Shown here piece after piece: positions 16,549-25,362 of a DNA stretch of 64,000 nt. This DNA is from Acidaminococcus fermentans (lineage in GTDB: Bacteria > Bacillota > Negativicutes > Acidaminococcales > Acidaminococcaceae): positions 1 to 64,000 of the forward strand of contig NZ_VULN01000008.1 of the NCBI RefSeq assembly GCF_009696675.1. The letters are read 5' to 3'. The notes beneath the pieces were generated by a model. It searched no databases, was not told the origin of the DNA, and worked only from the letters and a program-made list of their open reading frames with translations. Numbering within the stretch: position 1 is the stretch's first letter; the number at the start of each line of letters is the position of its first letter. The translations under genes were made by a program, and so were the position numbers.

Positions 16549-17000
16549 GCCTCGCTCCTTCCTGCCGTTACGGTCAGCGATTCTTCGCTGTAGATACTCG
16601 TCACATCGACCGTGATGATAAGGTCATCGTATTCCCGTTTCTCCACATCGATATGGTTGATACGGACAATATAAGGATTGATTAGCAGCCCTTCACGAAT
16701 GTTTTGTGAAATCTGGTCCGCCGTATAACGGCTGTTCGGTGCCCTGCCCTGGTACGGCTCGATAGTAATGCCGTAGCTGTCATCATACGCTAAGTAGCGA
16801 TACCGTTCGGTAAGAATCGCTTTATAAATCCAGACCTTGAGGGCTTCATTTTCCGTCACCATCAGGTTCTGGCCTTTTTCGTCATAACGGAAACACTGCT
16901 TTTCAAAGTCATAGCCGTATTCTACGAAAAGAGGCAGCGATTCATTGGAATTCGCTGCCTGGGTACTATTCATTGCTACAAAAGGATTAGCCATGGCCAT
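16545..17000 (-). CDS. Baseplate protein, DUF2634/XkdS-like
   Basis: 151 residues. LKVWIYKAILTERYRYLAY and the acidic C-terminal beta part fit DUF2634/XkdS proteins of contractile tails, related to gp25-like wedge subunits. The exact start is uncertain: ATG 17000 or 16994 follow GAGG by four or ten bases. It overlaps the DUF2577 gene. Confidence 0.82.
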   Translation of the reverse strand: MAMANPFVAMNSTQAANSNESLPLFVEYGYDFEKQCFRYDEKGQNLMVTENEALKVWIYKAILTERYRYLAYDDSYGITIEPYQGRAPNSRYTADQISQNIREGLLINPYIVRINHIDVEKREYDDLIITVDVTSIYSEESLTVTAGRSEA

Positions 17001-17406
17001 CAATCCTCACAATCTCGTCTAAAATAATGTACTGCTGAATCCTGCCGTTAATGAGCATGGGCATGATGGCCACGTACATGCCGGGCTTCAGGGTATCCGT
17101 GTAAATGACGGAATCGGTATAGTCATTATCGATGTCATGGTTATGGGACTGATAAGCCGCATCCCCACTGCCACCGGCTCGGTTCTGTGTCGCTGACACC
17201 AGATGGCCTTTAGCCGTGCGGCCATACCCTGCCAGGAGATAATGGGAAATCCACAGCTCCTCTTTCGTTAAAATGATGCCGTTGTAACGGACCTTGATAT
17301 CTGGCGGCGAGGACAGAATCTGTCCAATCTGGATATCCGGGCTGTTGCTGCTACGGCTCACCTGCTCCATCAGATTCAGCAGGCCGATATATGGATTCTT
17401 CTGCAC
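16987..17406 (-). CDS. Baseplate/tail protein, DUF2577 (XkdR-like)
   Basis: 139 residues from GTG 17406, which follows AAGGGGGTGA; the open frame extends further upstream but only as an out-of-frame shadow of the preceding gene. DPDIQIGQ-like and SHYLL segments, and the position between XkdQ-like and XkdS-like genes, fit DUF2577. The middle holds a His/Asp-rich loop (SHNHDIDNDY). Structural role in the baseplate. Confidence 0.82.
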   Translation of the reverse strand: MQKNPYIGLLNLMEQVSRSSNSPDIQIGQILSSPPDIKVRYNGIILTKEELWISHYLLAGYGRTAKGHLVSATQNRAGGSGDAAYQSHNHDIDNDYTDSVIYTDTLKPGMYVAIMPMLINGRIQQYIILDEIVRIDGHG

Positions 17407-17410
17407 ACGC

Positions 17411-18943
17411 TCACCCCCTTGAGGTCTTGATAATCGTTGCCGGATAATAATCGCCGCCCATGTCGATACTGCCTTCATAATGATGGAAGCAGCCATAGAC
17501 ATTGGAGCTGTTGCCCCAGCAGCCACCGCTGCCATCGTAGACCACGACATGCCAGTTCGGGTCCGGCTTACTGTAGCGGTTGTACATGATGATGTCGCCC
17601 TTTTCGAGCTGTGATGGATCATAAGGAATGGCCAGACCCTGTGCTTCTGCATCGGCCCGCAGCTGATCGCAGCCTTTGACGCCATTGTTATATTCCTGCG
17701 CTGCAAAAGGTGAATAGCCCGCCGCGGCAATGGTCGCCCGGTCTACACAGCCTTCCGAGCCATAGGGCGACACGGTGCCGTCGAAGTTTGCCATACACCC
17801 ATCGACCACACTGCTGCCAGCAATACTCCCTCCTAACGAAGCCGCCTGGGCAGACGTCTTCGTTTCTGCCGGCGGTACATAGTCCGGATTGGCATTGTAC
17901 GAAGCACTGTCCAGTTCCTTTTTCTGCTCATCCAGCAGCTTATGGAAGACCAAGTGCAGTTCCATCAGGTGTTTATTGCCTTCGATCTTATGGCTGTCTG
18001 ACTTGATGAAGAACTGGCCTTTAAGCTGTTCTTCCTGGACCGAGACAGAAAAACCGGCGATGCACTGGATATGACCGATGGCCCGGATGGACATGTCATG
18101 GGCGACGGTCTTTAGCATGGCCCGCGCCTGCGAGGCATCATCCTGCTTCGGGTCCGCTTTGCAAATAGCCTGGATGAGACCGAAGCGGTCAATATCCGTC
18201 TGATTGGGCAGCTCCCCTTTCGTCTGCCCGGCACTGTCGACAACGATGACTTTAGAAACCATGTCTTCGACCGATTCAGAAACAGAAGCGCCCGTCAGAT
18301 TCGTCACATCGCTAATCAGGAAATCTTCCACTACCTGGTCGTTCATACAGACCACGTTGAGCTTCCCCTCTGTCATGTAGATGTGGTAGCCCTTCTGGTC
18401 TTGGGCAGACTGATAGGATAATGCCTGCTTGATGGCTTCTGTAGCCGAGATGTCATCAGCAATGAAATTACAGATGACAGATAAATCCGGGATGGTCCCG
18501 GCAGGAATGGAGAAATCATTGATGGTCTGACGGATGGCATCGGCCACTGTAACGTTCGTATACTTCTTGGTAATGCGGGATTTGGCCAGATAGACGATAT
18601 TGTCGAAGGCTGTAAAATGCATCACGGAAGAGCCGCTTTCCCGGCTGCGGCCAAAAATGCGTCCCTGGAAGAGATGGAAGGTTTGCTGCGAGGTATCGTC
18701 GATGCATTGCAGCAGTACTTCATCTCCCAGCTCCAGTTCCGGATTCTGCCAGGCTTTGTCCCGCGTCGTATAGGCCAGGTCGAATTCCAACTTGCGGCCG
18801 GCCTGCTCGACATCGCCGGACCAGGTTGCGGAAATCAACCAACCTGTAAGATCTGTATTCTCCGGCTGGTTGTTTTCCGCAGGTTGTGTGGACGCAGTAT
18901 TCTCTTTTTTATTGATTTTTTGTAACTGGAACATTTTCATCAT
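17411..18943 (-). CDS. XkdQ-like baseplate hub with C-terminal peptidase domain
   Basis: 510 residues. The first 350 residues are the XkdQ/gpD-type hub (GWLISATWSGDVEQAGRKLEF, ITKKYTNVTVADAI). After a linker rich in Ala and Ser, residues about 395-508 carry a papain-like peptidoglycan hydrolase: the cysteine in SEGCVDRA, the histidine in NWHVVVYDG and a following Asn/Ser segment (CWGNSS). It would locally open the cell wall during injection. The ribosome binding site favours ATG 18934; it overlaps the XkdP-like gene. Confidence 0.85.
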   Translation of the reverse strand: MMKMFQLQKINKKENTASTQPAENNQPENTDLTGWLISATWSGDVEQAGRKLEFDLAYTTRDKAWQNPELELGDEVLLQCIDDTSQQTFHLFQGRIFGRSRESGSSVMHFTAFDNIVYLAKSRITKKYTNVTVADAIRQTINDFSIPAGTIPDLSVICNFIADDISATEAIKQALSYQSAQDQKGYHIYMTEGKLNVVCMNDQVVEDFLISDVTNLTGASVSESVEDMVSKVIVVDSAGQTKGELPNQTDIDRFGLIQAICKADPKQDDASQARAMLKTVAHDMSIRAIGHIQCIAGFSVSVQEEQLKGQFFIKSDSHKIEGNKHLMELHLVFHKLLDEQKKELDSASYNANPDYVPPAETKTSAQAASLGGSIAGSSVVDGCMANFDGTVSPYGSEGCVDRATIAAAGYSPFAAQEYNNGVKGCDQLRADAEAQGLAIPYDPSQLEKGDIIMYNRYSKPDPNWHVVVYDGSGGCWGNSSNVYGCFHHYEGSIDMGGDYYPATIIKTSRG

Positions 18944-19643
18944 TCCTTTTGATGTTCATCGTTGTCAGGCGGATGATATCCCCTGTCGACAGACCGCCGT
19001 TACGGACGATGCTGCGATAAATCTGGAACTTCGAGAACTGCTCATTATTGAGCGTCACCGATTTTCCCACGGCCCGGCCGATGACGTTCCCAATGCTGTC
19101 CCCGGGATAATAAGTAATGTTTTTCTTCATCTTCGACCAGAACGATTCCGGCCGCTTCTTCAGTCCTGTCGTGGCATCGGTCTTCCCTGTCTCCGGTGCT
19201 GTGACGTAGCGGTACTCTGTCAGGCCCAGCTCGTAATAGACATCGCCGCTTCCGTCCTTTTCGCCAAACTTGAAGGATGAAATCAGACAGGGCATAGAAA
19301 GCGGCGTATCCGACACCGTCAGCTGACAGACGCTGTCGCCGGTACGCATCGTTTCCAGTTGGGCAATGTACGTATAAGGCGCCAGCCCCATCATGGCAAA
19401 GGGATAATCCTGGGCCGGGAAAAAGCCGGAGAGGGTCAATGTCTTGAGACCCGTCTTCCCTTTCATCAGATAATCGCCGAAGTTGTTAATGTTCACCGTG
19501 CCGTGATTCGTATTGACCGCAACCATCAGTTCCGAAGGCAGGACGGGAAAGACTACGGTTGCCGTATCCGAGGAAAGGGAAATGGTAATAGAAGACGCTA
19601 CCAGGCCGATGGCGTTCAACAGAGATGCTAAAAATGAACTCAT
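18909..19643 (-). CDS. XkdP-like tail/baseplate protein
   Basis: 244 residues. The N-terminal half (VVFPVLPSELMVAVNTNHGTVN) is the XkdP/gp53-type domain. The C-terminal part (PGDSIGNVIGRAVG...NGGLSTGDIIRL) is a degenerate LysM-like module, usual in this family. It connects the tube, tape measure and hub. ATG overlaps the tape-measure stop by one base (TGATG). Confidence 0.85.
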   Translation of the reverse strand: MSSFLASLLNAIGLVASSITISLSSDTATVVFPVLPSELMVAVNTNHGTVNINNFGDYLMKGKTGLKTLTLSGFFPAQDYPFAMMGLAPYTYIAQLETMRTGDSVCQLTVSDTPLSMPCLISSFKFGEKDGSGDVYYELGLTEYRYVTAPETGKTDATTGLKKRPESFWSKMKKNITYYPGDSIGNVIGRAVGKSVTLNNEQFSKFQIYRSIVRNGGLSTGDIIRLTTMNIKRNDENVPVTKNQ

Positions 19644-21763
19644 CAGAGGGTCGCTCCTTTCATGCGGTTCATGCCGTACAGTCTCATTTTTTCGACGAGC
19701 TTTTCAGCGACGGCATCGATATCCTGCTCGCTGCGAACATTCATGGTATCGATGCGGATCGTAATACCGCCGCTGCCGGCGTTCATGGCCTGGCGGATAC
19801 TTTCATCATGGGGTACAACCGTGCTGCCATTGGGCAGATGGACCAGTTCTCCGCGCCGGTCTTCGTTGATGACGGCAAAACCGCCACGGAAATTCTCGAC
19901 ACCGCTTTCGAAGTGGCTGATGCTGGGGATATCAAAACCCACATGGGTCGGTGCGCCGCCAGTCAGGGATGGGATATCGATGGACAGACCGTTGATGCTG
20001 GAAATCAGGCCATTCACCTGGTCGATGACCCAGTTCACACCATTGCGGAAGGTATCCTTGATGCCTTCCCAGATGTTCGAGGCCGTTTGGCTGATAGCAT
20101 TCATAGCGCTGTCCCAGGCCGAGCTGATCCAGTTCATCCCGGCATCGACGGCTTCCGACACAGCCTGGATAGCTTGTTCGATGTACTGCGACACCGTATC
20201 CCAGTTACTCCATAAGAGATACAAGGCGGCAATAATCGCGGCAATGATGATAATGATAGGATTGGCCATGGCCGCAGCGCCTACGGCACGGATGATGGTG
20301 ATTATCATACGGCCGGCGGTAAGGAAAGTGCTGCCCATACCCTTGGCCACAATGGCAATGCCCCGGCAGACCGGAATGAGTCCTTTGAACTGCGTCGAGA
20401 GGTATTTCGAGACACTGCCGGCTTTACTGATGCCAGTAGCGATGGAGTTGAAAGTACCAAAAGCCCTGCCGCCGACCGTCAGGATACGGCCCAGGGTCGA
20501 GCCGAAAAGCTGAAAGGTCACGATGCCAAACGCCACCTGGCCAATGAGCGTTTTCTGTTCCGGTGTCAGTGTCCGGAACCAGGCAGCCAGTTCCTTGACG
20601 CGCATCGACATGGCCTTGAAATACGGCGTAAAAGATACCGCCAAATCCATGCCGGCATTCTTCAGCTGGTTCATGGCAATCTGCATCTGTTCGGACGGCG
20701 TCAGCATCTTTTCATAGGCTTCCCGGGTCATGCCGGCAGATTTCGCCATCTGGTCCATGACCTTGTCGAAGTCCCCGGTCCCTTTCCCTGTCAGGACCAG
20801 GACGCTGTTCAAGGCTTCCACGGAACCAAAGAGCTGTGCCATCTGCTGGGCATCGCCGCCAGTCGCCCTTTTTACTTCATCAAGGAATTTCACCCAGCCC
20901 ACACTCTTGAGGTGCGCGGCATTGAATTCGACGCCCAGGGACTGGGCCAGTTTTGCTGCCTCGGACGAAGGCTTCAGGATATTGCTGTATGCCGCCTTCA
21001 GGCCAGTAACGGCTTCACTGGTACGGATACCATTCTTCGTAAGGACGGCGATGGAACCAAACAGTTCCTGGGTACTGACATTGAGCTGTGCGGCAATGGG
21101 GATGACGTTGCCCATGGCTTCAGCCATTTCACCAAAGGAAGTCTTGCCGAAGTTCTGGGCAAGGAGCATCTGGTCCGTGATGGCGGACGCTTCTTCTGCT
21201 GATTTCCCATAGGCATTGAGGACCGTCGTGACCCCGTTGACGGCGGTCGTCGTATCCGTAAAGCCGGCCTTGGCGGCAATCGTCATGTCTTTAACGAAAC
21301 TTACCGCATGGGCCGCATCGACACCAGCCGAAATGGCCTGGTAGACGGATTCCGAAAGGTCGGCTACCCCTGCGCCCGTCTCATCACTGACGGCACGGAT
21401 TTCGTTGCTGATTTTCTGCATGGAAACGACTGTCGTATCGACAAGGGTCGAAATCTTGGCGATGCCGTTGGCAAAATCGCTGTGAAGTTTGAAACCCGCC
21501 GTCGCTGCTGCCAGGATAGGTGCCGACAGCAGAGCCATCTTGTCGGACAGACCGGAAATCTTGCTGCCCGTCTGCTCGATGCTCTTGGCCGTCCGTTTCT
21601 GGATGCGTTCATGTTCCGTCAGCTTATCCGAAAAGCCGCTGACCGATTGTCTCGCCGCTGCCATCTGGGTTTTCATGGAACCCAGGCTGGCATTGACGCT
21701 CTTCACAGTCGGCGTAAACAAGTCCCTCAATCGGATGGCGGCATCGATGACGTTATTGGCCAT
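19643..21763 (-). CDS. Tail tape measure protein
   Basis: 706 residues; sets tail length. The N-terminal 300 residues match the TP901-type core (AISAGVDAAHAVSFVKDM, LAQNFGKTSFGEMAEAMGNV, TGLKAAYSNILKPS). Hydrophobic segments lie at about 455-510 (ANPIIIIIAAIIAALYLLW), the expected membrane-penetrating part. At about one residue per 1.5 Angstrom the tail would be about 100 nm, a family rule of thumb. It is separated from the tail chaperone by an inserted + strand gene. Confidence 0.95.
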   Translation of the reverse strand: MANNVIDAAIRLRDLFTPTVKSVNASLGSMKTQMAAARQSVSGFSDKLTEHERIQKRTAKSIEQTGSKISGLSDKMALLSAPILAAATAGFKLHSDFANGIAKISTLVDTTVVSMQKISNEIRAVSDETGAGVADLSESVYQAISAGVDAAHAVSFVKDMTIAAKAGFTDTTTAVNGVTTVLNAYGKSAEEASAITDQMLLAQNFGKTSFGEMAEAMGNVIPIAAQLNVSTQELFGSIAVLTKNGIRTSEAVTGLKAAYSNILKPSSEAAKLAQSLGVEFNAAHLKSVGWVKFLDEVKRATGGDAQQMAQLFGSVEALNSVLVLTGKGTGDFDKVMDQMAKSAGMTREAYEKMLTPSEQMQIAMNQLKNAGMDLAVSFTPYFKAMSMRVKELAAWFRTLTPEQKTLIGQVAFGIVTFQLFGSTLGRILTVGGRAFGTFNSIATGISKAGSVSKYLSTQFKGLIPVCRGIAIVAKGMGSTFLTAGRMIITIIRAVGAAAMANPIIIIIAAIIAALYLLWSNWDTVSQYIEQAIQAVSEAVDAGMNWISSAWDSAMNAISQTASNIWEGIKDTFRNGVNWVIDQVNGLISSINGLSIDIPSLTGGAPTHVGFDIPSISHFESGVENFRGGFAVINEDRRGELVHLPNGSTVVPHDESIRQAMNAGSGGITIRIDTMNVRSEQDIDAVAEKLVEKMRLYGMNRMKGATL

Positions 21764-21862
21764 GCTGTTTCACCTCTCTTTCCATCCCGACAGCCTATGC
21801 CAGGATCATCTAGCGATGGTTTTTCCTGTCGCCTTGCAAGCGACCTGTTTCAAAGAATTTTT

Positions 21863-21871
21863 TGTTATAAT
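21863..21871 (+). promoter_or_regulatory. Extended -10 promoter of the moron
   Basis: TGTTATAAT is a perfect extended -10 about 60 bases before ATG 21932, facing against the surrounding late genes. No clear -35. Confidence 0.65.
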
Positions 21872-21931
21872 GAAGATAAATAGTGAAAAGGCTGATACGC
21901 CATAGAAGAAATGATTATGGAGGCGGGCATC

Positions 21932-22336
21932 ATGAAATCTAAAAAGGTAGGGAAAGCTTTTCTTAATCATATTGCCTGTATAGAAAAGCTGATTTTTACA
22001 GATGGCGGCTTTTTTGACGGGTATAGAACGACAACGGTACAATTTGAGGGTGACCAGGTAGTGTATGAGGTCAAGCACTCACTTTCACCTGCTCCGTCTT
22101 TTCCTGAGATTGATTTAGATAAAAGCGAATTTATTGCAAAGCTTCAGTCGCTCCATCTTGAAGATTGGGATAGGGAATATGTAAATTCGGGTATCCTCGA
22201 TGGAGAGCAATGGAAACTGACCATCCGGTTTTCAGATAAGAAGCGGCCACTGAAGATTTACGGAGACAATGCTTACCCACCGAACTTTAAAGAATTCCAG
22301 AAGTTAATGAAATCAGAAGACGTACTGCCGGAGTAA
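21932..22336 (+). CDS. Putative moron in the tail operon, unknown function
   Basis: 134 residues; start ATG 21932 is eight bases after GGAGG. It is a soluble alpha/beta protein: GKAFLNHIACIEKLIF, a beta meander with FEGDQVVYEVKH, then WKLTIRFSDKKRPLKIYG and AYPPNFKEFQKLM. I cannot assign a family. It lies opposite to all tail genes, between chaperone and tape measure, with its own promoter and terminator. That is the classic layout of a moron, a gene expressed in the lysogen. Superinfection exclusion or an immunity function is possible. Confidence 0.75.
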   Translation: MKSKKVGKAFLNHIACIEKLIFTDGGFFDGYRTTTVQFEGDQVVYEVKHSLSPAPSFPEIDLDKSEFIAKLQSLHLEDWDREYVNSGILDGEQWKLTIRFSDKKRPLKIYGDNAYPPNFKEFQKLMKSEDVLPE

Positions 22337-22376
22337 ATGCTTTCACAAGAAATCGTAATGTAAGAACTATGAAGCA

Positions 22377-22405
22377 GGAACTTCACATCAGTGGAGTTCC
22401 TTTTT
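22377..22405 (+). terminator. Terminator of the moron
   Basis: A 10-bp stem (22377-22386 with 22391-22400, one G-T pair) with loop ATCA is followed by TTTTTC. It overlaps the last codons of the frameshifted tail chaperone on the other strand. Confidence 0.8.
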
Positions 22406-22556
22406 CATTGCGTTCTTCCATCTCATACCGGACAAAAGCGTACAGTATCTGCCGTTCACCATAGCCGCATTGCAGGACCGCTGACGGCAGCAGGTGATGG
22501 TCCCGGAATAAGAGATACATCGCCTGCACCTCGCCATCGGTCCGGATCAGTTTTTT
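22383..22556 (-). CDS. Frameshift extension of the tail assembly chaperone (gpGT-like)
   Basis: The zero-frame chaperone ends GTA AAA AAC TGA. The heptamer A AAA AAC (22556-22550) is a canonical -1 slippery site in the right phase. After a -1 slip the frame continues 55 codons from CTG (22550) to TGA (22385-22383): LIRTDGEVQAMYLLFRD..., ending in RYEMEERNEKGTPLM. This makes the longer chaperone needed for tail assembly, as known for gpG/gpGT of lambda and other tailed phages. The extension has no start or ribosome binding site of its own. The frame was checked by hand translation. Confidence 0.85.
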   Translation of the reverse strand, partial: KKLIRTDGEVQAMYLLFRDHHLLPSAVLQCGYGERQILYAFVRYEMEERNEKGTPLM

Positions 22557-22963
22557 ACGGCTTGATCCACCTTGTCCTGTGTGGTATAACCGTTGAGTTC
22601 GGTAATCTGTGCAGTGAGATCTGCGATTTCGCCAGCCAGGAAGAGTTTCCGAATAATGTCTGCCGGAATAGCGGCACCGAATTTTTCTAAGAGGTCTTTG
22701 TTCTTAAGGTCCGGGTCGGCGATACCCGCCAGGAGCGTCTGGGTCTGCATCTTGTAAAGGTCGATGTTTTCTGCACTGCCGTTTGTGAAATCGACGGCCA
22801 TCTTCTGAATATCGGCGTAGCGTTCCGGGTCAATGGCCTGCAGTGTCACGATGAAATCAAAGCCCAGGAGCTTACTCAATCGTTCCATTTTTACTTTTTT
22901 CGTCGGTTTATTCGCCAGTTTATTGGCGATGTCTGCTTTCAGCAGTTTGTCTACCATATTCAT
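22547..22963 (-). CDS. Tail assembly chaperone, XkdN-like (short form)
   Basis: 138 residues from ATG 22963 (AGGAGG eight bases upstream); ATG 22969 is too close to the ribosome binding site. Pattern: KKVKMERLSKLLGFDFIVTLQAIDPERYADIQ, typical of XkdN-type phage chaperones that coat the tape measure before tube assembly. Two products are expected: this one, and a frameshifted form ending at 22383. It lies directly after the tube gene. Confidence 0.9.
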   Translation of the reverse strand: MNMVDKLLKADIANKLANKPTKKVKMERLSKLLGFDFIVTLQAIDPERYADIQKMAVDFTNGSAENIDLYKMQTQTLLAGIADPDLKNKDLLEKFGAAIPADIIRKLFLAGEIADLTAQITELNGYTTQDKVDQAVKN

Positions 22964-22976
22964 GTGCATGTCCTCC

Positions 22977-23405
22977 TTATGCTAAATCCAACAGGTCCCA
23001 GTCAGAGAAAGTAAAGCTGTAGCTTTCTTCGCCCATCTTATCGACTTCCCAGTCGGCCAGAATGAGGCTGTCGAAGGTGGCGTCCTTAATGACGATGCGT
23101 TCGCTGCCGATGGCATCTTTATCGTCAAGGACGGAAACAATGGTCACGACGGTCTGTTTGCCCGCCTTGATGTTATCGTTCATCTTCTTGATCATGTAGC
23201 TCGAGACTTTATGGAGCTTCAGCTGTCCTTTGCAGTCGTAGCCCGTGACCTTGTAGCCCTTGCCCACATGACGAAGCATCTTCACTTCTTCCTTGGTCAA
23301 GGTGACTTCGGCCTTGAAAGCCGTGGCTTCGGCCATCAGATCACCGTCGATATAGAGGTCGGCATACTTGCCGTTCATTACCCGTTTGGCTTCCATGCTG
23401 TTCAC
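22977..23405 (-). CDS. Tail tube protein, XkdM-like
   Basis: 142 residues, the size of the XkdM family whose hexamer rings stack into the inner tube. The features seen are NGKYADLYIDGDLMAE, KMLRHVGKGYKVTGYDCKGQLK and SFTFSDWDLLD. GTG 23405 is the likely start, with AGGAGG nine bases upstream; the next ATG is 18 bases away from that site. It sits between sheath and chaperone genes, as in PBSX. Confidence 0.92.
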   Translation of the reverse strand: MNSMEAKRVMNGKYADLYIDGDLMAEATAFKAEVTLTKEEVKMLRHVGKGYKVTGYDCKGQLKLHKVSSYMIKKMNDNIKAGKQTVVTIVSVLDDKDAIGSERIVIKDATFDSLILADWEVDKMGEESYSFTFSDWDLLDLA

Positions 23406-23419
23406 TGTACTTCACCTCC

Positions 23420-24502
23420 TCAGATATTGACGGCAATCGTGACATCTTCCATGGCATCCAGGAGCGAAGCATCTACAGAAATAAAGACATTACTGCCGAT
23501 GTTGGCCAGTTTGATGTCCATTTCCGACATATCCGCCAGTTCCTCTTTCGTATACTTGCCATTGGATTCCAGCCAGATTTTCGTAGATTCTACATCGATA
23601 TAAGCGGTGTTCTGACCCTGTTCTAACAAGCCCTCCTGGGCCAGCTGGTCCAGATAGCCCTGAACCGCCGTCACCAACAAACAGCGATTGGCATAGCTGT
23701 TCGAATACTTGCCAAGGTAATGGTCCTGGGCGGTCGTGCGGATATCGTCGTACATCATATCCATCAAATCGACAAGCTTGATTTTCTGGAATGATACCCC
23801 TTTGCCCTGGACGGTCGTGACCAGAGAGTTGATGCCGCGGCCCAGCTTGACCTTTTCCCCGTCAAAGAAGAAGAACAGTTTGCCGGCATCCGTCATGGTA
23901 TCCATTTCTTCCTTCGTCCATACGTCGCAGCCAATGACTTCCGGCAGCGGTGCGTAGGTGCAGGCAATGGTCATGGGCGTTCCCGCGATGACGCCTGCGA
24001 TGCGCCCGCAATACTGGGCAGTCGTGTAGGTCTTCGCTTTCGTGCGGATGACCTTGTTGACGAAGTTGATGACGCCTTCCGTATCCGCCGTGCAGTCCGG
24101 CAGGACTGCCTTGATGCGCTTGTTCTTATTTGTCCGCATCCCCTTGATCCAGGTCGCAATCGTGTCGATGTGGTTTTCTTCGATGTCCGGGATGACCAGA
24201 TAATCGAAGCGCTTGTTTTCGATGGTCTTCAGGATATCGGTATAATCTTCTGCGTCCTTACTGATGATTTCGGCGATGACTTTCTTCGGGCTGTTCACAT
24301 AGCCGCGGAGGGTCAGCTCCAGCTGCTCACGGTTGCTGTCCGAGAGTTCTTTGGGGATGTCATCCGCCGTATACAGGTTCACTTCCGTCTGGGACGGCAG
24401 TGTCTCTTCTTTCAGAATCAGAAGGACAATACCGCGTTCACTGCGTTCGATGGCACTGATGCCTTTTTCTTTGAACGCGATATTGATGGATGGCATTTTC
24501 AT
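23420..24502 (-). CDS. Contractile tail sheath protein, XkdK-like
   Basis: 360 residues. FKEKGISAIERSERGIVLLIL at the N terminus and the C-terminal part with YSNSYANRCLLVTAVQGYLDQLAQEG are typical of sheath proteins. The sheath contracts to drive the tube through the envelope. It makes the phage a myovirus-type particle. Good ribosome binding site (GGAAAGGAG). Confidence 0.93.
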   Translation of the reverse strand: MKMPSINIAFKEKGISAIERSERGIVLLILKEETLPSQTEVNLYTADDIPKELSDSNREQLELTLRGYVNSPKKVIAEIISKDAEDYTDILKTIENKRFDYLVIPDIEENHIDTIATWIKGMRTNKNKRIKAVLPDCTADTEGVINFVNKVIRTKAKTYTTAQYCGRIAGVIAGTPMTIACTYAPLPEVIGCDVWTKEEMDTMTDAGKLFFFFDGEKVKLGRGINSLVTTVQGKGVSFQKIKLVDLMDMMYDDIRTTAQDHYLGKYSNSYANRCLLVTAVQGYLDQLAQEGLLEQGQNTAYIDVESTKIWLESNGKYTKEELADMSEMDIKLANIGSNVFISVDASLLDAMEDVTIAVNI

Positions 24503-24505
24503 GGG

Positions 24506-24946
24506 TTACGTCTCCTTTCCCTGGTACCGCTGATGCAATACCTTCATAATTTCTGCCGTTTCTGCTTTTTCCTGGGCGTCATAGTACTGGAAGGTCAGTG
24601 TCAGGCGCCCGCCGTCATTGTCCGTTCCCATCAGCTCCTCACTCATAGAAACGACAGGAAGATAGCGGTCACTGACTTTCAGCCCGTCCCGGAACAAATC
24701 TTCCGCAGCAAAAAGCACGGCGTAGATAGCCGTGCTTTTTTCCTGCTTCTTCGGCAGATAGGTAATGTAGAGGTCCGTATCCCGGTAGACCTCGTTTTCT
24801 TTCTGCGGCGTCGCCACCGTCATCGTTTTCAGGAAAAAAGCCGGCGGCGCAAAGCCTTCCTTGACTTCCTGCAGATGGACGGGATACGGGAACCGCTCTT
24901 TGAGTTTCTGCTGCACTGCCTGCAGGATATCGATGTCATGGATCAT
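24506..24946 (-). CDS. Tail terminator/completion protein
   Basis: 146 residues. Pattern IDILQAVQQKLKERFPYPVHLQE ... PAFFLKTM ... TLTFQYYD fits the DUF6838-type terminators that cap the tube at the head end. Position between the gp10-like and sheath genes agrees. It overlaps the upstream gene by four bases (ATGA). Confidence 0.8.
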   Translation of the reverse strand: MIHDIDILQAVQQKLKERFPYPVHLQEVKEGFAPPAFFLKTMTVATPQKENEVYRDTDLYITYLPKKQEKSTAIYAVLFAAEDLFRDGLKVSDRYLPVVSMSEELMGTDNDGGRLTLTFQYYDAQEKAETAEIMKVLHQRYQGKET

Positions 24947-25362
24947 GTGCCGCCTGCTTTCTTAAGGAGCTTTTTCGTGAGTTTCTCCAGTCCCGGATGC
25001 AGGTCACTGGCTTCGAACTGCTTGACCGATTTTTCCGTATAGTGCTGGCCTTCATAGTAGCCCACGGTCCTGCCGCCAGGCGTTTTCTTCACATGTCCGT
25101 TGTTCAAGAGGTGATGGACGGGATGTGTATTGTGCAGCTCATAGACCAGTTCGGAACCGTTGTAGCCTTCCACTTTATGCTTCCAGCCTTTCTTCAGCTT
25201 TCCTGTACTGCCTTCGGGGGTATTTTTCACGCACTCCTTCTTGAGCTTGTTGCCGATGGTAATCAGGCCCTTTTCGGCAGTCCCCGGGAAATCATCGACG
25301 GCAACCAGCAGTTTGGAAGACAGCTCCTCCAGGCCAGTCATGTCAAAGTCGCCTTTACTCAT
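24943..25362 (-). CDS. HK97 gp10-like head-tail protein
   Basis: 139 residues. GLEELSSKLLVAVDDFPGTAEKGL and the VYELHNTHPVHHLLNNGH motif are those of HK97 gp10-family tail completion proteins. ATGA overlap with the stop of the joining-protein gene. It helps to join head and tail. Confidence 0.88.
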   Translation of the reverse strand: MSKGDFDMTGLEELSSKLLVAVDDFPGTAEKGLITIGNKLKKECVKNTPEGSTGKLKKGWKHKVEGYNGSELVYELHNTHPVHHLLNNGHVKKTPGGRTVGYYEGQHYTEKSVKQFEASDLHPGLEKLTKKLLKKAGGT

